Below, piece after piece: positions 25,018-32,402 of a stretch of 32,402 nt of DNA (its first letter is position 1; every line of letters starts with the position of its first letter). Under the pieces are notes generated by a model, which ran no database searches, was not told the DNA's origin, and was given only the letters and a program-made list of their open reading frames with translations. Source of the DNA: an uncultured bacterium. GTDB taxonomy: Bacteria; Bacteroidota; Bacteroidia; Chitinophagales; CAIOSU01. Made by a program: the position numbers and the translations under genes. The stretch is taken from assembly GCA_903861055.1 (NCBI GenBank), contig CAIOSU010000476.1:1-32402 (forward strand), in the 5' to 3' direction.

Positions 25018-25425
25018 ATGGCACACATCACTGAAATTACCGTAAGGGGCTACCATCTTGATTTGTATCGCCACGTAAACAATGCCCGTTACCTTGAATT
25101 TTTGGAAGAGTCGCGCTGGCAGAACTATGATAAGCGTTTTGAAACGGCAGGCCTTAAAGAAAAAGGATTGGCCTTCGTTATTGTAAACATTAACATTGAC
25201 TATAAGCGCCCTGCTTTGCTTGGCGATGTGCTGAACATAGTAAATACCCTGCAACGCATTGGCAACAAAAGTGTGACCATACGCCAGCACATGTTCCTCA
25301 AAGGCACCGACACTACCGTGGTTGATGCAGCTGTAACCATAGTACTTATGGACATGAAAACAGGTAAAGCCGTTCCAATTGAAGGCGAGCTGCTGACGAT
25401 GATGCAAGCGAGCGAAACTAATTAG
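25018..25425 (+). CDS. 4HBT hot-dog acyl-CoA thioesterase
   Basis: 135 residues from the ATG at 25018. The track start at 24931 is a TTG inside the previous gene, and the codons between are repeat-like spacer, so the later start is preferred; the ATG at 25000 is an alternative. The hot-dog active-site block HLDLYRHVNNARYLEFLE (residues 13-30) is typical of YbgC/FadM-type thioesterases, followed by NINIDYKRPALLGDVLNI and KSVTIRQHMFL strands. It probably hydrolyses an acyl-CoA; chain length cannot be told. The gene is flanked on both sides by inverted copies of a short repeat. Confidence 0.85.
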   Translation: MAHITEITVRGYHLDLYRHVNNARYLEFLEESRWQNYDKRFETAGLKEKGLAFVIVNINIDYKRPALLGDVLNIVNTLQRIGNKSVTIRQHMFLKGTDTTVVDAAVTIVLMDMKTGKAVPIEGELLTMMQASETN

Positions 25426-25442
25426 TCCACAGTCCATGGTCC
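25424..25442. repeat. Short repeat element after the thioesterase gene
   Basis: AGTCCACAGTCCATGGTCC: three AGTCCA/GGTCC words, inverted with respect to the element at 24990-25017. It overlaps the last bases of the thioesterase stop codon. Confidence 0.45.
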
Positions 25443-25457
25443 AGGGAAAAGGTTGAG

Positions 25458-26795
25458 TTATATTTTCCCCGCTCTAGCGAGCTCCAAGAACTCCCTAACG
25501 GAGCTGTAGGATACTACATTTTTGATGAAATAGATTTTGGCTTTTTCTACTTCGGCTTCGCTGGCATGCATGGTTTTTAGGATGTTGAGCAAATGCATTT
25601 TCATGTGCCCTTTCTGTATACCAACCGTTACTAAAGAGCGAATGGCCGAAAAATTGTTGGCCAAGCCCACCGCAGCTGCAATCTGCATTAACTCATTGGC
25701 ACTGGGGTTGCCCAACATTTCCATGCCGCGCTTTACAAGGGGATGCAGGGTAGTTAAACCACCTACAGTACCTAATGCCAAAGGCACTTCTAGGGTATAT
25801 TTAAAATGGCCCTTCTCTAAATCCTCTAGGCTAATGCTGGTAAGGCTGCTATAACGCCCATTGCGCGATGCATAGGTATGCCCGCAAGCCTCGGTGGCCC
25901 TAAAATCGTTGCCAGAAGCTAGTATCACAGAATCAATGCCATTGAAAATACCTTTATTGTGCGTCGTGGCCCGGTAAGTATCAACTTGTGCTACCCTTAC
26001 ACCACGCGCAAAGCGCCAAGCAAAAGTTTGGGCATCCATGGTGCCATCATCAAAACTGCCAAGTGCTTCCACAGGGCACTCAACCCAAGCACGCACAATG
26101 CAATTGGGTGTGTAATTGCTCAGTATCGACATAATTACCTCAATATCCTTCTCGCTACCTTCAAAGCCATCATAAATGCTGGCCTCACGGCGCAAAGTAG
26201 CCGCAAAACTCTCCAGCACCGAGTTGATGAAGTTGGCACCCATAGAGTCGCAGGTATCAAATAGCCCCTTCAACTGAAAGTAATTAGCCTCATAGGCAGT
26301 CATGTCAATCAACTGTATATCCAGTATACCGCCGCCACGCGCCTCCATGCGGCCGGTAAGGTGGGTTGCATCGGCTTTCAGTATGGGTTTTAAGTGATTG
26401 AAAAAAGCCAACAAGCGGCGCTTTTCGCCACGCCATATAAAATGTACCTGTCCTACCTTCTCCATAGCCAATACTCGGGCATGAAAACCGCCACGGCTGC
26501 GCCAAAACTTAGCACTGTTGCTGGCTGCTGCCACCACAGAGCTTTCCTCAATCACCATTGGCACGGTGTAAATTTTATCGTTTATGAGCGTGTTGGGCAT
26601 TACACCAAACGGCATATAGAAATTGGTAATGGTATTTTCCGAAAACTCATCAAACAGCTTTTGGGTATCGGGTTTATTGTGCCAATAGCTCTCAAACTCG
26701 CTCTTTACCTGGGCGCTATCCTCAAAGTAGTTGTCGGCTACCCAGTCAAGCTTACCCTGTTTGGTCAGTTTCGAAAATCCTTCTATTTCTTTCAT
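25458..26795 (-). CDS. HMG-CoA reductase, class II
   Basis: 445 residues. Class II features are clear: FYMPFGVMPNTLINDKIYTV, catalytic Glu83 in VIEESSVVAAASN, Lys281 in THNKGIFNGID, the ASGNDFRA Asp297 and the late His397 in GIQKGHMKMH, with CDSMGANFINSVLE and a GTVGGLTTLHP block. The enzyme interconverts HMG-CoA and mevalonate using NAD(P)H. Class II enzymes are often labelled degradative, but beside an IPP isomerase the biosynthetic direction (mevalonate pathway) is the better reading. It is 84 nt downstream of the fni gene on the same strand, with repeats in between. Confidence 0.94.
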   Translation of the reverse strand: MKEIEGFSKLTKQGKLDWVADNYFEDSAQVKSEFESYWHNKPDTQKLFDEFSENTITNFYMPFGVMPNTLINDKIYTVPMVIEESSVVAAASNSAKFWRSRGGFHARVLAMEKVGQVHFIWRGEKRRLLAFFNHLKPILKADATHLTGRMEARGGGILDIQLIDMTAYEANYFQLKGLFDTCDSMGANFINSVLESFAATLRREASIYDGFEGSEKDIEVIMSILSNYTPNCIVRAWVECPVEALGSFDDGTMDAQTFAWRFARGVRVAQVDTYRATTHNKGIFNGIDSVILASGNDFRATEACGHTYASRNGRYSSLTSISLEDLEKGHFKYTLEVPLALGTVGGLTTLHPLVKRGMEMLGNPSANELMQIAAAVGLANNFSAIRSLVTVGIQKGHMKMHLLNILKTMHASEAEVEKAKIYFIKNVVSYSSVREFLELARAGKI

Positions 26796-26796
26796 T

Positions 26797-26877
26797 GGAA
26801 CCGCTGATTAATGTTGATTACCCTGATGGCGCAGATTTTTTACTTTTTTAAATCGTACCTCGTAAATCGTACCTCAA
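26797..26877. repeat. Dispersed-type micro-repeats between fni and the HMG-CoA reductase gene
   Basis: Two different repeat words fill the 84-nt spacer. GGAACCGCTGATTAATGTTGATTACCCTGATGGCGCAGATTTTTT resembles the CTGATTAACGCAGATT family I recall from bacterial spacers. Next to it a 14-nt unit AAATCGTACCTCNN occurs twice in tandem (26850-26863, 26864-26877). Confidence 0.5.
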
Positions 26878-26879
26878 AA

Positions 26880-27923
26880 TTATCTAACCTTCAAAAAGGC
26901 TTCGGCTACTTTAAGGCCCTCTACTTGGTATTTTACAAACTCTTGCAAGGCCGCATAGTCTCCTTGTGCGTGTTTCAAAAATGCCGAACCTTGCCCATAA
27001 ACGCTATTGCAGCGCAACTTGTGCATTAGCCAGTACCCATCTAAGTAAGTACCTACTCCTCCCGAAATGATGCACTCGCGCACTTGAGCCTTCTCGCCCA
27101 ATATTGCTATTAGTCCATTAACTAGGTCTACCATCTCTTCTGCAGTATGGCCAACATGGGCCAATTGCCCAAATACTTGTTGCTTTTGCTCGCTATCGCG
27201 CAGTAGCTCCAACCTTGAAAAGTTGGTACCACCGTGCGCCGCAAAATCAATAGCTGCCAATGGTAGTTGCAGCAATGCTTTCAAGCTATCGGGACCCATG
27301 CCTTGCCCCACTTCCTTTACGATTATTTTAACGCCCAACTCTAAGCACTGTTGTATAGTATCAATAGGTGGTTTTATTATAGCATCGCCCTCGGGTTGCA
27401 GCCACTCTTGCAGCGGATTTACGTGTATAAACAGGCCATCGGCACGCAACTTGTGCACCATGGCCTGTATCTTCTCTCCTTGGCCTTTTGCCAGTAATTG
27501 CTCTACCTGCGCTATGCCCAAGTTGGCGTAAAACGGCTGGCTATTGCCAATAATGGGGCGGAGGTTGAAGTCTTCGAAAAACTCATCGCTATCCAACAAC
27601 GCCCTGCACGAACCCAAGCCCATGCCCAAACCAAACTCTGCACAAGCTTGCGCCAAATTTCGGTTTATGGTACCTGCCATGGCTGTGCCGCCCGTCATGC
27701 TGCTTATCCATATTGGGGCGCGCAAGGTTTTACCCAAAAACTGCCTTTCTTTAAGCTGCTTCGGATGGGCGGCCATTAATGGTTCGTAATAAAACCGGTG
27801 GTCTATTTCTTCGCCGGGCACTCGACTCTGCAAGGCCAGTTCAATATGGTCTTGTTTCCGCTGCACGGCGGTTGGATCGTTTATCAACGAAGAAGCCGAT
27901 GTAATATCTTCTGATGGAGTCAT
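26880..27923 (-). CDS. fni: Isopentenyl-diphosphate delta-isomerase, type 2 (FMN-dependent)
   Basis: 347 residues. Diagnostic parts are RKQDHIELAL (residues 22-31), WISSMTGGT (FMN-binding, 72-80), LFIHVNPLQEWLQPEGD (164-180), IVKEVGQGMG (201-210), AAHGGTNFSRLE and SGGVGTYLDGY. It interconverts IPP and DMAPP using reduced FMN and Mg2+. Together with the adjacent HMG-CoA reductase it indicates the mevalonate route to isoprenoids (menaquinone, bactoprenol, carotenoids). The nearest upstream gene on the strand is 121 nt away. Confidence 0.95.
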   Translation of the reverse strand: MTPSEDITSASSLINDPTAVQRKQDHIELALQSRVPGEEIDHRFYYEPLMAAHPKQLKERQFLGKTLRAPIWISSMTGGTAMAGTINRNLAQACAEFGLGMGLGSCRALLDSDEFFEDFNLRPIIGNSQPFYANLGIAQVEQLLAKGQGEKIQAMVHKLRADGLFIHVNPLQEWLQPEGDAIIKPPIDTIQQCLELGVKIIVKEVGQGMGPDSLKALLQLPLAAIDFAAHGGTNFSRLELLRDSEQKQQVFGQLAHVGHTAEEMVDLVNGLIAILGEKAQVRECIISGGVGTYLDGYWLMHKLRCNSVYGQGSAFLKHAQGDYAALQEFVKYQVEGLKVAEAFLKVR

Positions 27924-28044
27924 AGTAAGGTTTGCCTCTGCTACAAGGTAAAAATAGGAGTTTTAACCCTCATTGGCTTGATTAACGGTTTTGAAAAGGA
28001 ATTGTTTTTGAAAAATCGCTAAAACTAGACTTCCGAATCAATGG

Positions 28045-28737
28045 TTACCCCACCTTCCTCAACTTATTCACTTGCTTTAGCCATGCTAGTTTCTCCAAAA
28101 CAATATTGGCCACCTCGTCGGCACGATTGTAAACCATAAAGTGGGTGCCTCCTTTTACCAAAATAAAGTCTTTGTTTTTGAGGTAGCAGCTCGGGAAAAG
28201 ATTGTCCTTATTGCCATGTATGTGCACTAGGTTGGGCACTATCTCGGTATTATCCCAGTTAATGGCCGCATCGGTTGCCCAATCGGTAAAATCGGGGTGG
28301 ATGCCTTTAGCCATTTTTTTAATGAAGGATTTCTCCATTTTGGTGGTTTTACCAAATGCCCAAGGGTACCAAAAATCGAACTCGATGGCTAAGAGGGACG
28401 GTACGTATTTATGTGGCCTTATTTGCTGTGCCAGCTTCATTTGTAGTGGCTTCTCGTATTGTGTTTTGATGCTCGATACAATTATGGTCAATTCGGGCTC
28501 TAACCGTTTGGCCATTTCTTGCGCTATCATACCGCCAAACGACAGACCAAAATACACGGGTCGTGTGCCGGGGTCAATTTGGTATTGTAGCCTTTTGGCG
28601 TAATCGGCTATTGTTTCACCATTTAAGGGCTTTATCCAACGGATGTGTTTTATATTGTATCCCGGTAAGTGTAGGTTTCTGAAAATGGTTTCGTCGGCAC
28701 CCAAGCCCGGAAACATGTAAATTGTAATATCGTTCAT
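28045..28737 (-). CDS. Alpha/beta hydrolase
   Basis: 230 residues without signal peptide. The fold is visible from MFPGLGADETIFRN (oxyanion loop), the nucleophile elbow GLSFGG with Ser66, an acidic residue Asp178 in HIHGNKDNLFP and His199 in VKGGTHFMVY, a complete Ser-Asp-His triad. Substrate is unknown; esterase or thioesterase activity is plausible. It is 121 nt upstream of fni on the same strand and could be co-transcribed, but its promoter region (28738-28886, divergent with the acyltransferase gene) shows no convincing consensus element. Confidence 0.85.
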   Translation of the reverse strand: MNDITIYMFPGLGADETIFRNLHLPGYNIKHIRWIKPLNGETIADYAKRLQYQIDPGTRPVYFGLSFGGMIAQEMAKRLEPELTIIVSSIKTQYEKPLQMKLAQQIRPHKYVPSLLAIEFDFWYPWAFGKTTKMEKSFIKKMAKGIHPDFTDWATDAAINWDNTEIVPNLVHIHGNKDNLFPSCYLKNKDFILVKGGTHFMVYNRADEVANIVLEKLAWLKQVNKLRKVG

Positions 28738-28886
28738 ACTTAAAGCGAGTCGTTATCTAATCAAACTATTACTTTGCGATGGGTAAATACCCCAAGTTAT
28801 GGCAAAGTATTTGGTTTGTCACTAAAACCTGATTTCCAGCAGGTATTTACTAAATTAGTTAACTTTAACGGATAAAACCAAACAGC

Positions 28887-29762
28887 ATGGCACCTCAAAC
28901 CAAGGCAACCGATAAGGCAGAAGAGTACGCACACAAGCTACCCTTTGACCCTCCAACGCTTTCTTTCGTAAAGAATCTAACCCGCCCGATGTTTGAGTAC
29001 TTTACGCCTGAGTTTTATGGTATTGAAAGTGTAGACCCCACCAAACCGACCCTGTTTGTAACCAACCACACGGTTTTTGGCTTGTTCGACGGGCCCATGT
29101 TCGGCGCCGAGCTGTATGAAAAAAAGGGAGTGTTTGTGCGATCGTTGGTTGACAACTTCCACTACGAGGTGCCCGTTTGGCGCGATTTGCTCACCTCTAT
29201 TGGCGGCGCCGTGCGCGGCACTCGCAAAAACTGTGCGGAGCTCATGAATCAAAAAGAGCACATACTGGTATACCCCGGCGGTGGCCGCGAAGTGTGCAAG
29301 CAAAAAGGCGAAAAATACAAGCTTACCTGGAAAAACCGCTTGGGCTTTGCGCACATGGCCATTGAACATGGTTACCAAATTATCCCTATTGCGGGCGTTG
29401 GGGGCGATGATGCCTACGATATATTGATTGACAGCAATGAGGTAATGCACAGCAAACTAGGCGATTTGCTTAAAAAAACCGGTATTGCCCAAAAATTCTT
29501 GAAAAACGGCGACCACATTCCACCACTGGTGCGTGGCATTGGCCCAACTTTTATACCTAAACCCGCCAAATTTTATTACGCCTTTGGCAAACCTATCGAT
29601 ACAGCGCAATATGCAGGCAAACAAGAAGATTTGGCCGCACAGCGCGCCGTGCGCAAAGAAGTAGAAGAAAGCATGTATGCCATGTTTAACGACCTTATTG
29701 CCAAGGCCAAAGAAGACTACCCAAAGCTAAACCCCATAAGAAGGTGGCTGAACAGTTTGTAA
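28887..29762 (+). CDS. LPLAT/DGAT-like membrane acyltransferase
   Basis: 291 residues. The acyltransferase box is NHTVFGLFDGPMF (Asn60, His61, Asp68), with the substrate-binding motif VYPGGGREVCKQKGEKYKLTWKNRLGFA at residues 128-155. This GLFD and PGGxRE...KxxLxWKxRxGFA form is that of the MGAT/DGAT-like and TMEM68-like branch rather than PlsC. It would esterify a glycerolipid or wax alcohol from acyl-CoA at the membrane; the acceptor is unknown. A TAACTTTA at 28860-28867 is a 7/8 promoter match. The gene ends at a strong shared hairpin. Confidence 0.87.
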   Translation: MAPQTKATDKAEEYAHKLPFDPPTLSFVKNLTRPMFEYFTPEFYGIESVDPTKPTLFVTNHTVFGLFDGPMFGAELYEKKGVFVRSLVDNFHYEVPVWRDLLTSIGGAVRGTRKNCAELMNQKEHILVYPGGGREVCKQKGEKYKLTWKNRLGFAHMAIEHGYQIIPIAGVGGDDAYDILIDSNEVMHSKLGDLLKKTGIAQKFLKNGDHIPPLVRGIGPTFIPKPAKFYYAFGKPIDTAQYAGKQEDLAAQRAVRKEVEESMYAMFNDLIAKAKEDYPKLNPIRRWLNSL

Positions 29763-29811
29763 TATTGCAAGCCTCAAGCGATATTACTGCGATTGTATAA
29801 CTCATTGTTTT

Positions 29812-29853
29812 AAAAAGAGACGCCTTGCAGTTTGCTGCAAGGCGTCTCTTTTT
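29812..29853. terminator. Bidirectional terminator between acyltransferase and PhoD-like genes
   Basis: AAAAAGAGACGCCTTGCAG-TTTG-CTGCAAGGCGTCTCTTTTT: 19-bp perfect arms and a 4-nt loop with T-runs on both strands, placed 49 nt after one stop codon and 29 nt from the other. Confidence 0.93.
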
Positions 29854-29882
29854 ATATTGACCAAATCAATTGATTAAACAAA

Positions 29883-31712
29883 CTAGTTAACCTTAACCAC
29901 TTGCTTGCGGTAGGTTTGCTTGCCGTTATCTAGTACCAGTATGTAACTACCAGCAGGTAGTTTGCTACCGTTTACGTTGGCAAGGTTTATACCTTCGTTG
30001 CTAAAACCCAGCTCTTGCGAAGCCACTTGCTTTCCAGCAAGGTCATAAAAGTAAGCGGTTACGCTACCTGGTTGTTGCAAAAAGTACTGCACCACAAATT
30101 GGTCGTGGAAAGGATTCGGGAAAGCGCCAACTAGAACCAACTCGGTAGGCTGTGGTGTTTTAATGCCAACCGCAATCCCAGGTAGTTTTGGCGCCAGAGG
30201 CACATTAACTGTGCTTGCTACCGATTGCGTGCCCTGTGTAAGGGTATTTGCACCGTCGTTGGTGTACCAAGCTACACCAAAGGTAGTTGTAGTATCTAAG
30301 GCAGTAATGGTATTTACATAATAGAAATCGGACTGGGTGCGGGTAGCGTTGATGTCTAATATTAAGTAGCCCTTTTTGGTCAAGTCCACATATTTCACGT
30401 GTGGCAATAAAGCGCTAATGGCGCCACTACCAACAGGAAAGTTTCCAGAGCTTGAGGTTACGCTTGTAGTTACAAACTCTACACCTACAGCAGTGCCGGA
30501 ACTCAGCAAATTGTTAGCCCATGACGTATGTATATCGCCTGTTATAACCACCATATTTTCAATATCATTGTTAATGACATTGTTGTAAATCCGGTTACGC
30601 TCGGCTTGGTATCCATCCCATTGGTCGGGGTTTAGTATAGTGCCACCTAAAGCAAGTGGGGCCATCATTACTTGGTTGGCAACAATCTTCCATTGCGTAG
30701 TTGTGTCTTGCAGTTGAAGTTCCAACCAATCAGCTTGGTCAGCGCCTAGTAAAGTCCTGTTAGGGTCGCTAATTACAGCAGTGTTAGAGGTTTCCTCCTC
30801 ACGGCCTTCAATACGGGTATCAATTACCACTACATCGGCCAAATTGCCATAGTTTATGTTGCGGTATCCTCTAAACTCATTAGGAGCAGCTTGGTCGCGT
30901 ATCGGCATCCACTCAAAGTAGGCTGTTTTGCTATTGTTCAATCGGTCACTCCAGTTACCTTCGGTGCCCGGTGTATGGTTTTGTGCACCACCGCTCCATG
31001 AGTTGTTCGCGCTTTCATGATCGTCCCAAATAGTAATAAACGGATAGTTTTGGTGCAAACCACGCAACTGTGCATCCAGATGGTAGTGGCTAAAACGACC
31101 ACGGTAGTCGCTCAGAGTAGTTATTTCGTTTGCGGGCTCGTGATTTCTATCTGGCAGGCTAGAGCCAGCACCATATTCGTAAATATAATCACCTAGGTGT
31201 ATTACGGCATCAAAGTCGTTACGGTGCATTAAGTGCTCATAAGCATTGAAATAACCATTTTCATAGTCAGAGCAAGACACCACTGCAAAACGCAAGTTAC
31301 TTACGTTTCCAGTAGGGGCCGTTTTAGTGCGACCTGTAAGCGAAAAACGGCCGTTATACTCAAACCGATAATAATAAAACGTATTGGCTTGTAGGCCGGT
31401 CACGTCAAGCTTCACCGTAAAATCTTTGGCCGCATCCGTAGAAAACTGGCCTTGCTTTAAAGTGTTGTTAAACAGCGTATCAGTAGCGACATGCCAGTTG
31501 CCGGTAATGGTGCCCGTATCGGGTGTAGTTACGCGGGTCCAGATAATTACGGCATCAGCAAGCGGGTCGCCCGATGCAACGCCATGGTAAAATGGTGCCA
31601 AGGTTGTATCCAAGCTCAAGCGCTTTAAACTGGCATATTCTTGGGCGTGCAATACTGATGGCAAACAAGCCATGGCAAACACTAGACTTAGAAGGTAGAA
31701 ATTTCGAAACAT
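29883..31712 (-). CDS. PhoD-like alkaline phosphatase D with T9SS C-terminal sorting domain
   Basis: 609 residues with a signal peptide (FYLLSLVFAMACLPSVLHAQ). Residues about 40-140 are the PhoD N-terminal beta domain (FYHGVASGDPLADAVIIWTRV). The catalytic metallophosphatase domain shows VVSCSDYENGYFNAY, DAVIHLGDYIYEYG, ITIWDDHESANN and VVITGDIHTSWANN, the metal ligands of the family. Residues about 525-609 are a type IX secretion sorting domain: GAFPNPFHDQFVVQYFLQ, VTAYFYDLAGKQVA and the terminal KLPAGSYILVLDNGKQ. It is therefore exported by T9SS to the surface or medium, where it probably releases phosphate from phosphodiesters or phosphomonoesters. No phosphate-regulon site is recognised upstream. 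Confidence 0.92.
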   Translation of the reverse strand: MFRNFYLLSLVFAMACLPSVLHAQEYASLKRLSLDTTLAPFYHGVASGDPLADAVIIWTRVTTPDTGTITGNWHVATDTLFNNTLKQGQFSTDAAKDFTVKLDVTGLQANTFYYYRFEYNGRFSLTGRTKTAPTGNVSNLRFAVVSCSDYENGYFNAYEHLMHRNDFDAVIHLGDYIYEYGAGSSLPDRNHEPANEITTLSDYRGRFSHYHLDAQLRGLHQNYPFITIWDDHESANNSWSGGAQNHTPGTEGNWSDRLNNSKTAYFEWMPIRDQAAPNEFRGYRNINYGNLADVVVIDTRIEGREEETSNTAVISDPNRTLLGADQADWLELQLQDTTTQWKIVANQVMMAPLALGGTILNPDQWDGYQAERNRIYNNVINNDIENMVVITGDIHTSWANNLLSSGTAVGVEFVTTSVTSSSGNFPVGSGAISALLPHVKYVDLTKKGYLILDINATRTQSDFYYVNTITALDTTTTFGVAWYTNDGANTLTQGTQSVASTVNVPLAPKLPGIAVGIKTPQPTELVLVGAFPNPFHDQFVVQYFLQQPGSVTAYFYDLAGKQVASQELGFSNEGINLANVNGSKLPAGSYILVLDNGKQTYRKQVVKVN

Positions 31713-31986
31713 ATAGAGCAGGTTTTTAGCTGCTTAAAGTTAAAATTTTATCCTTTGTTTTAGGCATTTTGCTGTGTTAAATATTGGTTACATGCCAATG
31801 ACCGATACAATAAGTAGGCTACAAAAGCATATTAAATAGCCAATTGTTTTATCTATCAACTTTTATCATAAAAGGTTAATAATGAGCGTTTTAGGTTTAA
31901 CCGATTGCTTTGTTAAAGCCCGTTCAACTAAAAAAGGATAGGAAAAATAGTACACCGTAAAAAGAAATTTTTTTATCTTCAATATC
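31713..31986. other. Divergent spacer, PhoD-like gene / pentapeptide gene
   Basis: An AT-rich 274-nt spacer with no ORF or strong hairpin. On the minus strand TAACTTTA (31735-31742) is a 7/8 match to TAnnTTTG 22 nt before the phosphatase ATG; on the plus strand TATCTTCA lies just before the pentapeptide gene but is a weaker match. Confidence 0.35.
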
Positions 31987-32349
31987 ATGAAAGCATCCGA
32001 ATTACTCAGTCAGATAGAAGCCGGCGAAACTCGTTTTGCGGGCCTGCACATTGCCGGTTCGTTGGCTGGGGCCAACTTGGAGGGTATTATTTTTGAGCAA
32101 TGCTCGTTTTTGGCAGATTTTACGGGTGCCAACCTGAAAGGTGCCAAATTTTTGAAAGGTAACATCAAACGCGCCAACTTTACCGATGCCGACCTTACCA
32201 AAGCCTTCTTTGAATATATGACCATTGATGCGGCCATATTTAGAGGCTCTAAAGCCAGTGATGTTTACTTTAGGGAAAACACCTACGCCGGCGAATATGT
32301 AAGTCAAGACCAATTTGACCAGCGTTTGCGCTACGCTGCCGATTATTGA
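31987..32349 (+). CDS. Pentapeptide-repeat protein
   Basis: 120 residues. The A(N/D)LxX pattern is present in runs: AGANLEGIIF, FTGANLKGAKFL, KRANFTDADLTKAFF, DAAIFRGSKAS, giving about 12 pentapeptide units and a right-handed quadrilateral beta-helix. Short proteins of this type have various roles, including gyrase protection (Qnr), but nothing here marks that function and it is much shorter than Qnr (about 218 residues). The C-terminal FRENTYAGEYVSQDQFDQRLRYAADY is non-repeat and may be a dimer cap. Promoter is uncertain. Confidence 0.83.
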   Translation: MKASELLSQIEAGETRFAGLHIAGSLAGANLEGIIFEQCSFLADFTGANLKGAKFLKGNIKRANFTDADLTKAFFEYMTIDAAIFRGSKASDVYFRENTYAGEYVSQDQFDQRLRYAADY

Positions 32350-32402
32350 GCATCTTTTTGTTAGAATCCTCTTTTTATCGGGACAAGCGTTGTTTTGTTT
32401 GA

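Noticed and set aside
31987-32349. Qnr-type gyrase-protecting resistance protein
   Set aside because: Only about 12 pentapeptide units and 120 residues, without the Qnr loops; no resistance claim is supportable.

Overview
The window looks like a chromosomal segment of a member of the Bacteroidota. Supporting signs are a C-terminal type IX secretion (T9SS) sorting domain on a PhoD-like phosphatase, an F0 subunit a with a long periplasmic N-terminal extension, an atp operon in the order B-E-F-H-A-G without atpD or atpC, TAnnTTTG-type promoter elements, a DUF5723-like/TSP3/OmpA outer-membrane protein, and short spacer repeats of kinds I recall from this phylum. Genus cannot be fixed from sequence reading alone. 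I see no integrase, transposase, CRISPR array, rRNA or tRNA, so this reads as core chromosome rather than an island.

Layout. (1) 1-2206, plus strand: a tight three-gene unit made of a CRP-like cNMP-binding protein that stops where its HTH should begin (5' end outside the window), a stand-alone H-NOX heme sensor, and a histidine kinase whose N-terminus resembles the HNOBA domain of soluble guanylate cyclases. This is very probably a nitric-oxide (or O2) sensing two-component input module. (2) 2303-6514, minus strand: an isoprenylcysteine methyltransferase-like membrane protein, the ComM/YifB ATPase, a structured spacer, a DUF418/YeiB-like membrane protein and a Crp/Fnr regulator. (3) 6620-11984, minus strand: the atpBEFHAG operon, with a TAnnTTTG promoter element, a perfect hairpin between atpE and atpF, and a rho-independent terminator. 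(4) 12229-14523, plus strand: a large OmpA-family protein, ending in a hairpin shared with (5). (5) 14615-18981, minus strand: dabA-dabB, a DAB-type energy-coupled inorganic-carbon accumulation system with all zinc-site residues present. (6) 19085-23059: small envelope and housekeeping genes (secreted hypothetical, permuted NlpC/P60 hydrolase, DUF4878-like lipoprotein, Cys-less ArsC-fold protein, DUF2314 protein, YgjP-like metallopeptidase, YkvA). (7) 23172-25425, plus strand: mscL, a short ceramidase-like hydrolase and a hot-dog thioesterase. (8) 25458-28737, minus strand: class II HMG-CoA reductase, type 2 IPP isomerase (mevalonate pathway) and an alpha/beta hydrolase. (9) 28887-32349: an LPLAT/DGAT-like acyltransferase, a convergent PhoD-like secreted phosphatase sharing a 19-bp-arm terminator, and a pentapeptide-repeat protein.

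The most distinctive parts are the split sGC-like H-NOX/HNOBA-kinase unit with its HTH-less CRP partner, the DAB carbon-uptake pair in an apparently heterotrophic lineage, and the hairpin directly after atpE that could set the high c-subunit stoichiometry. Several spacers carry short micro-repeats. No spacer exceeds 300 bases. The larger ones (4509-4804, 11943-12228, 31713-31986) are described in the feature list.
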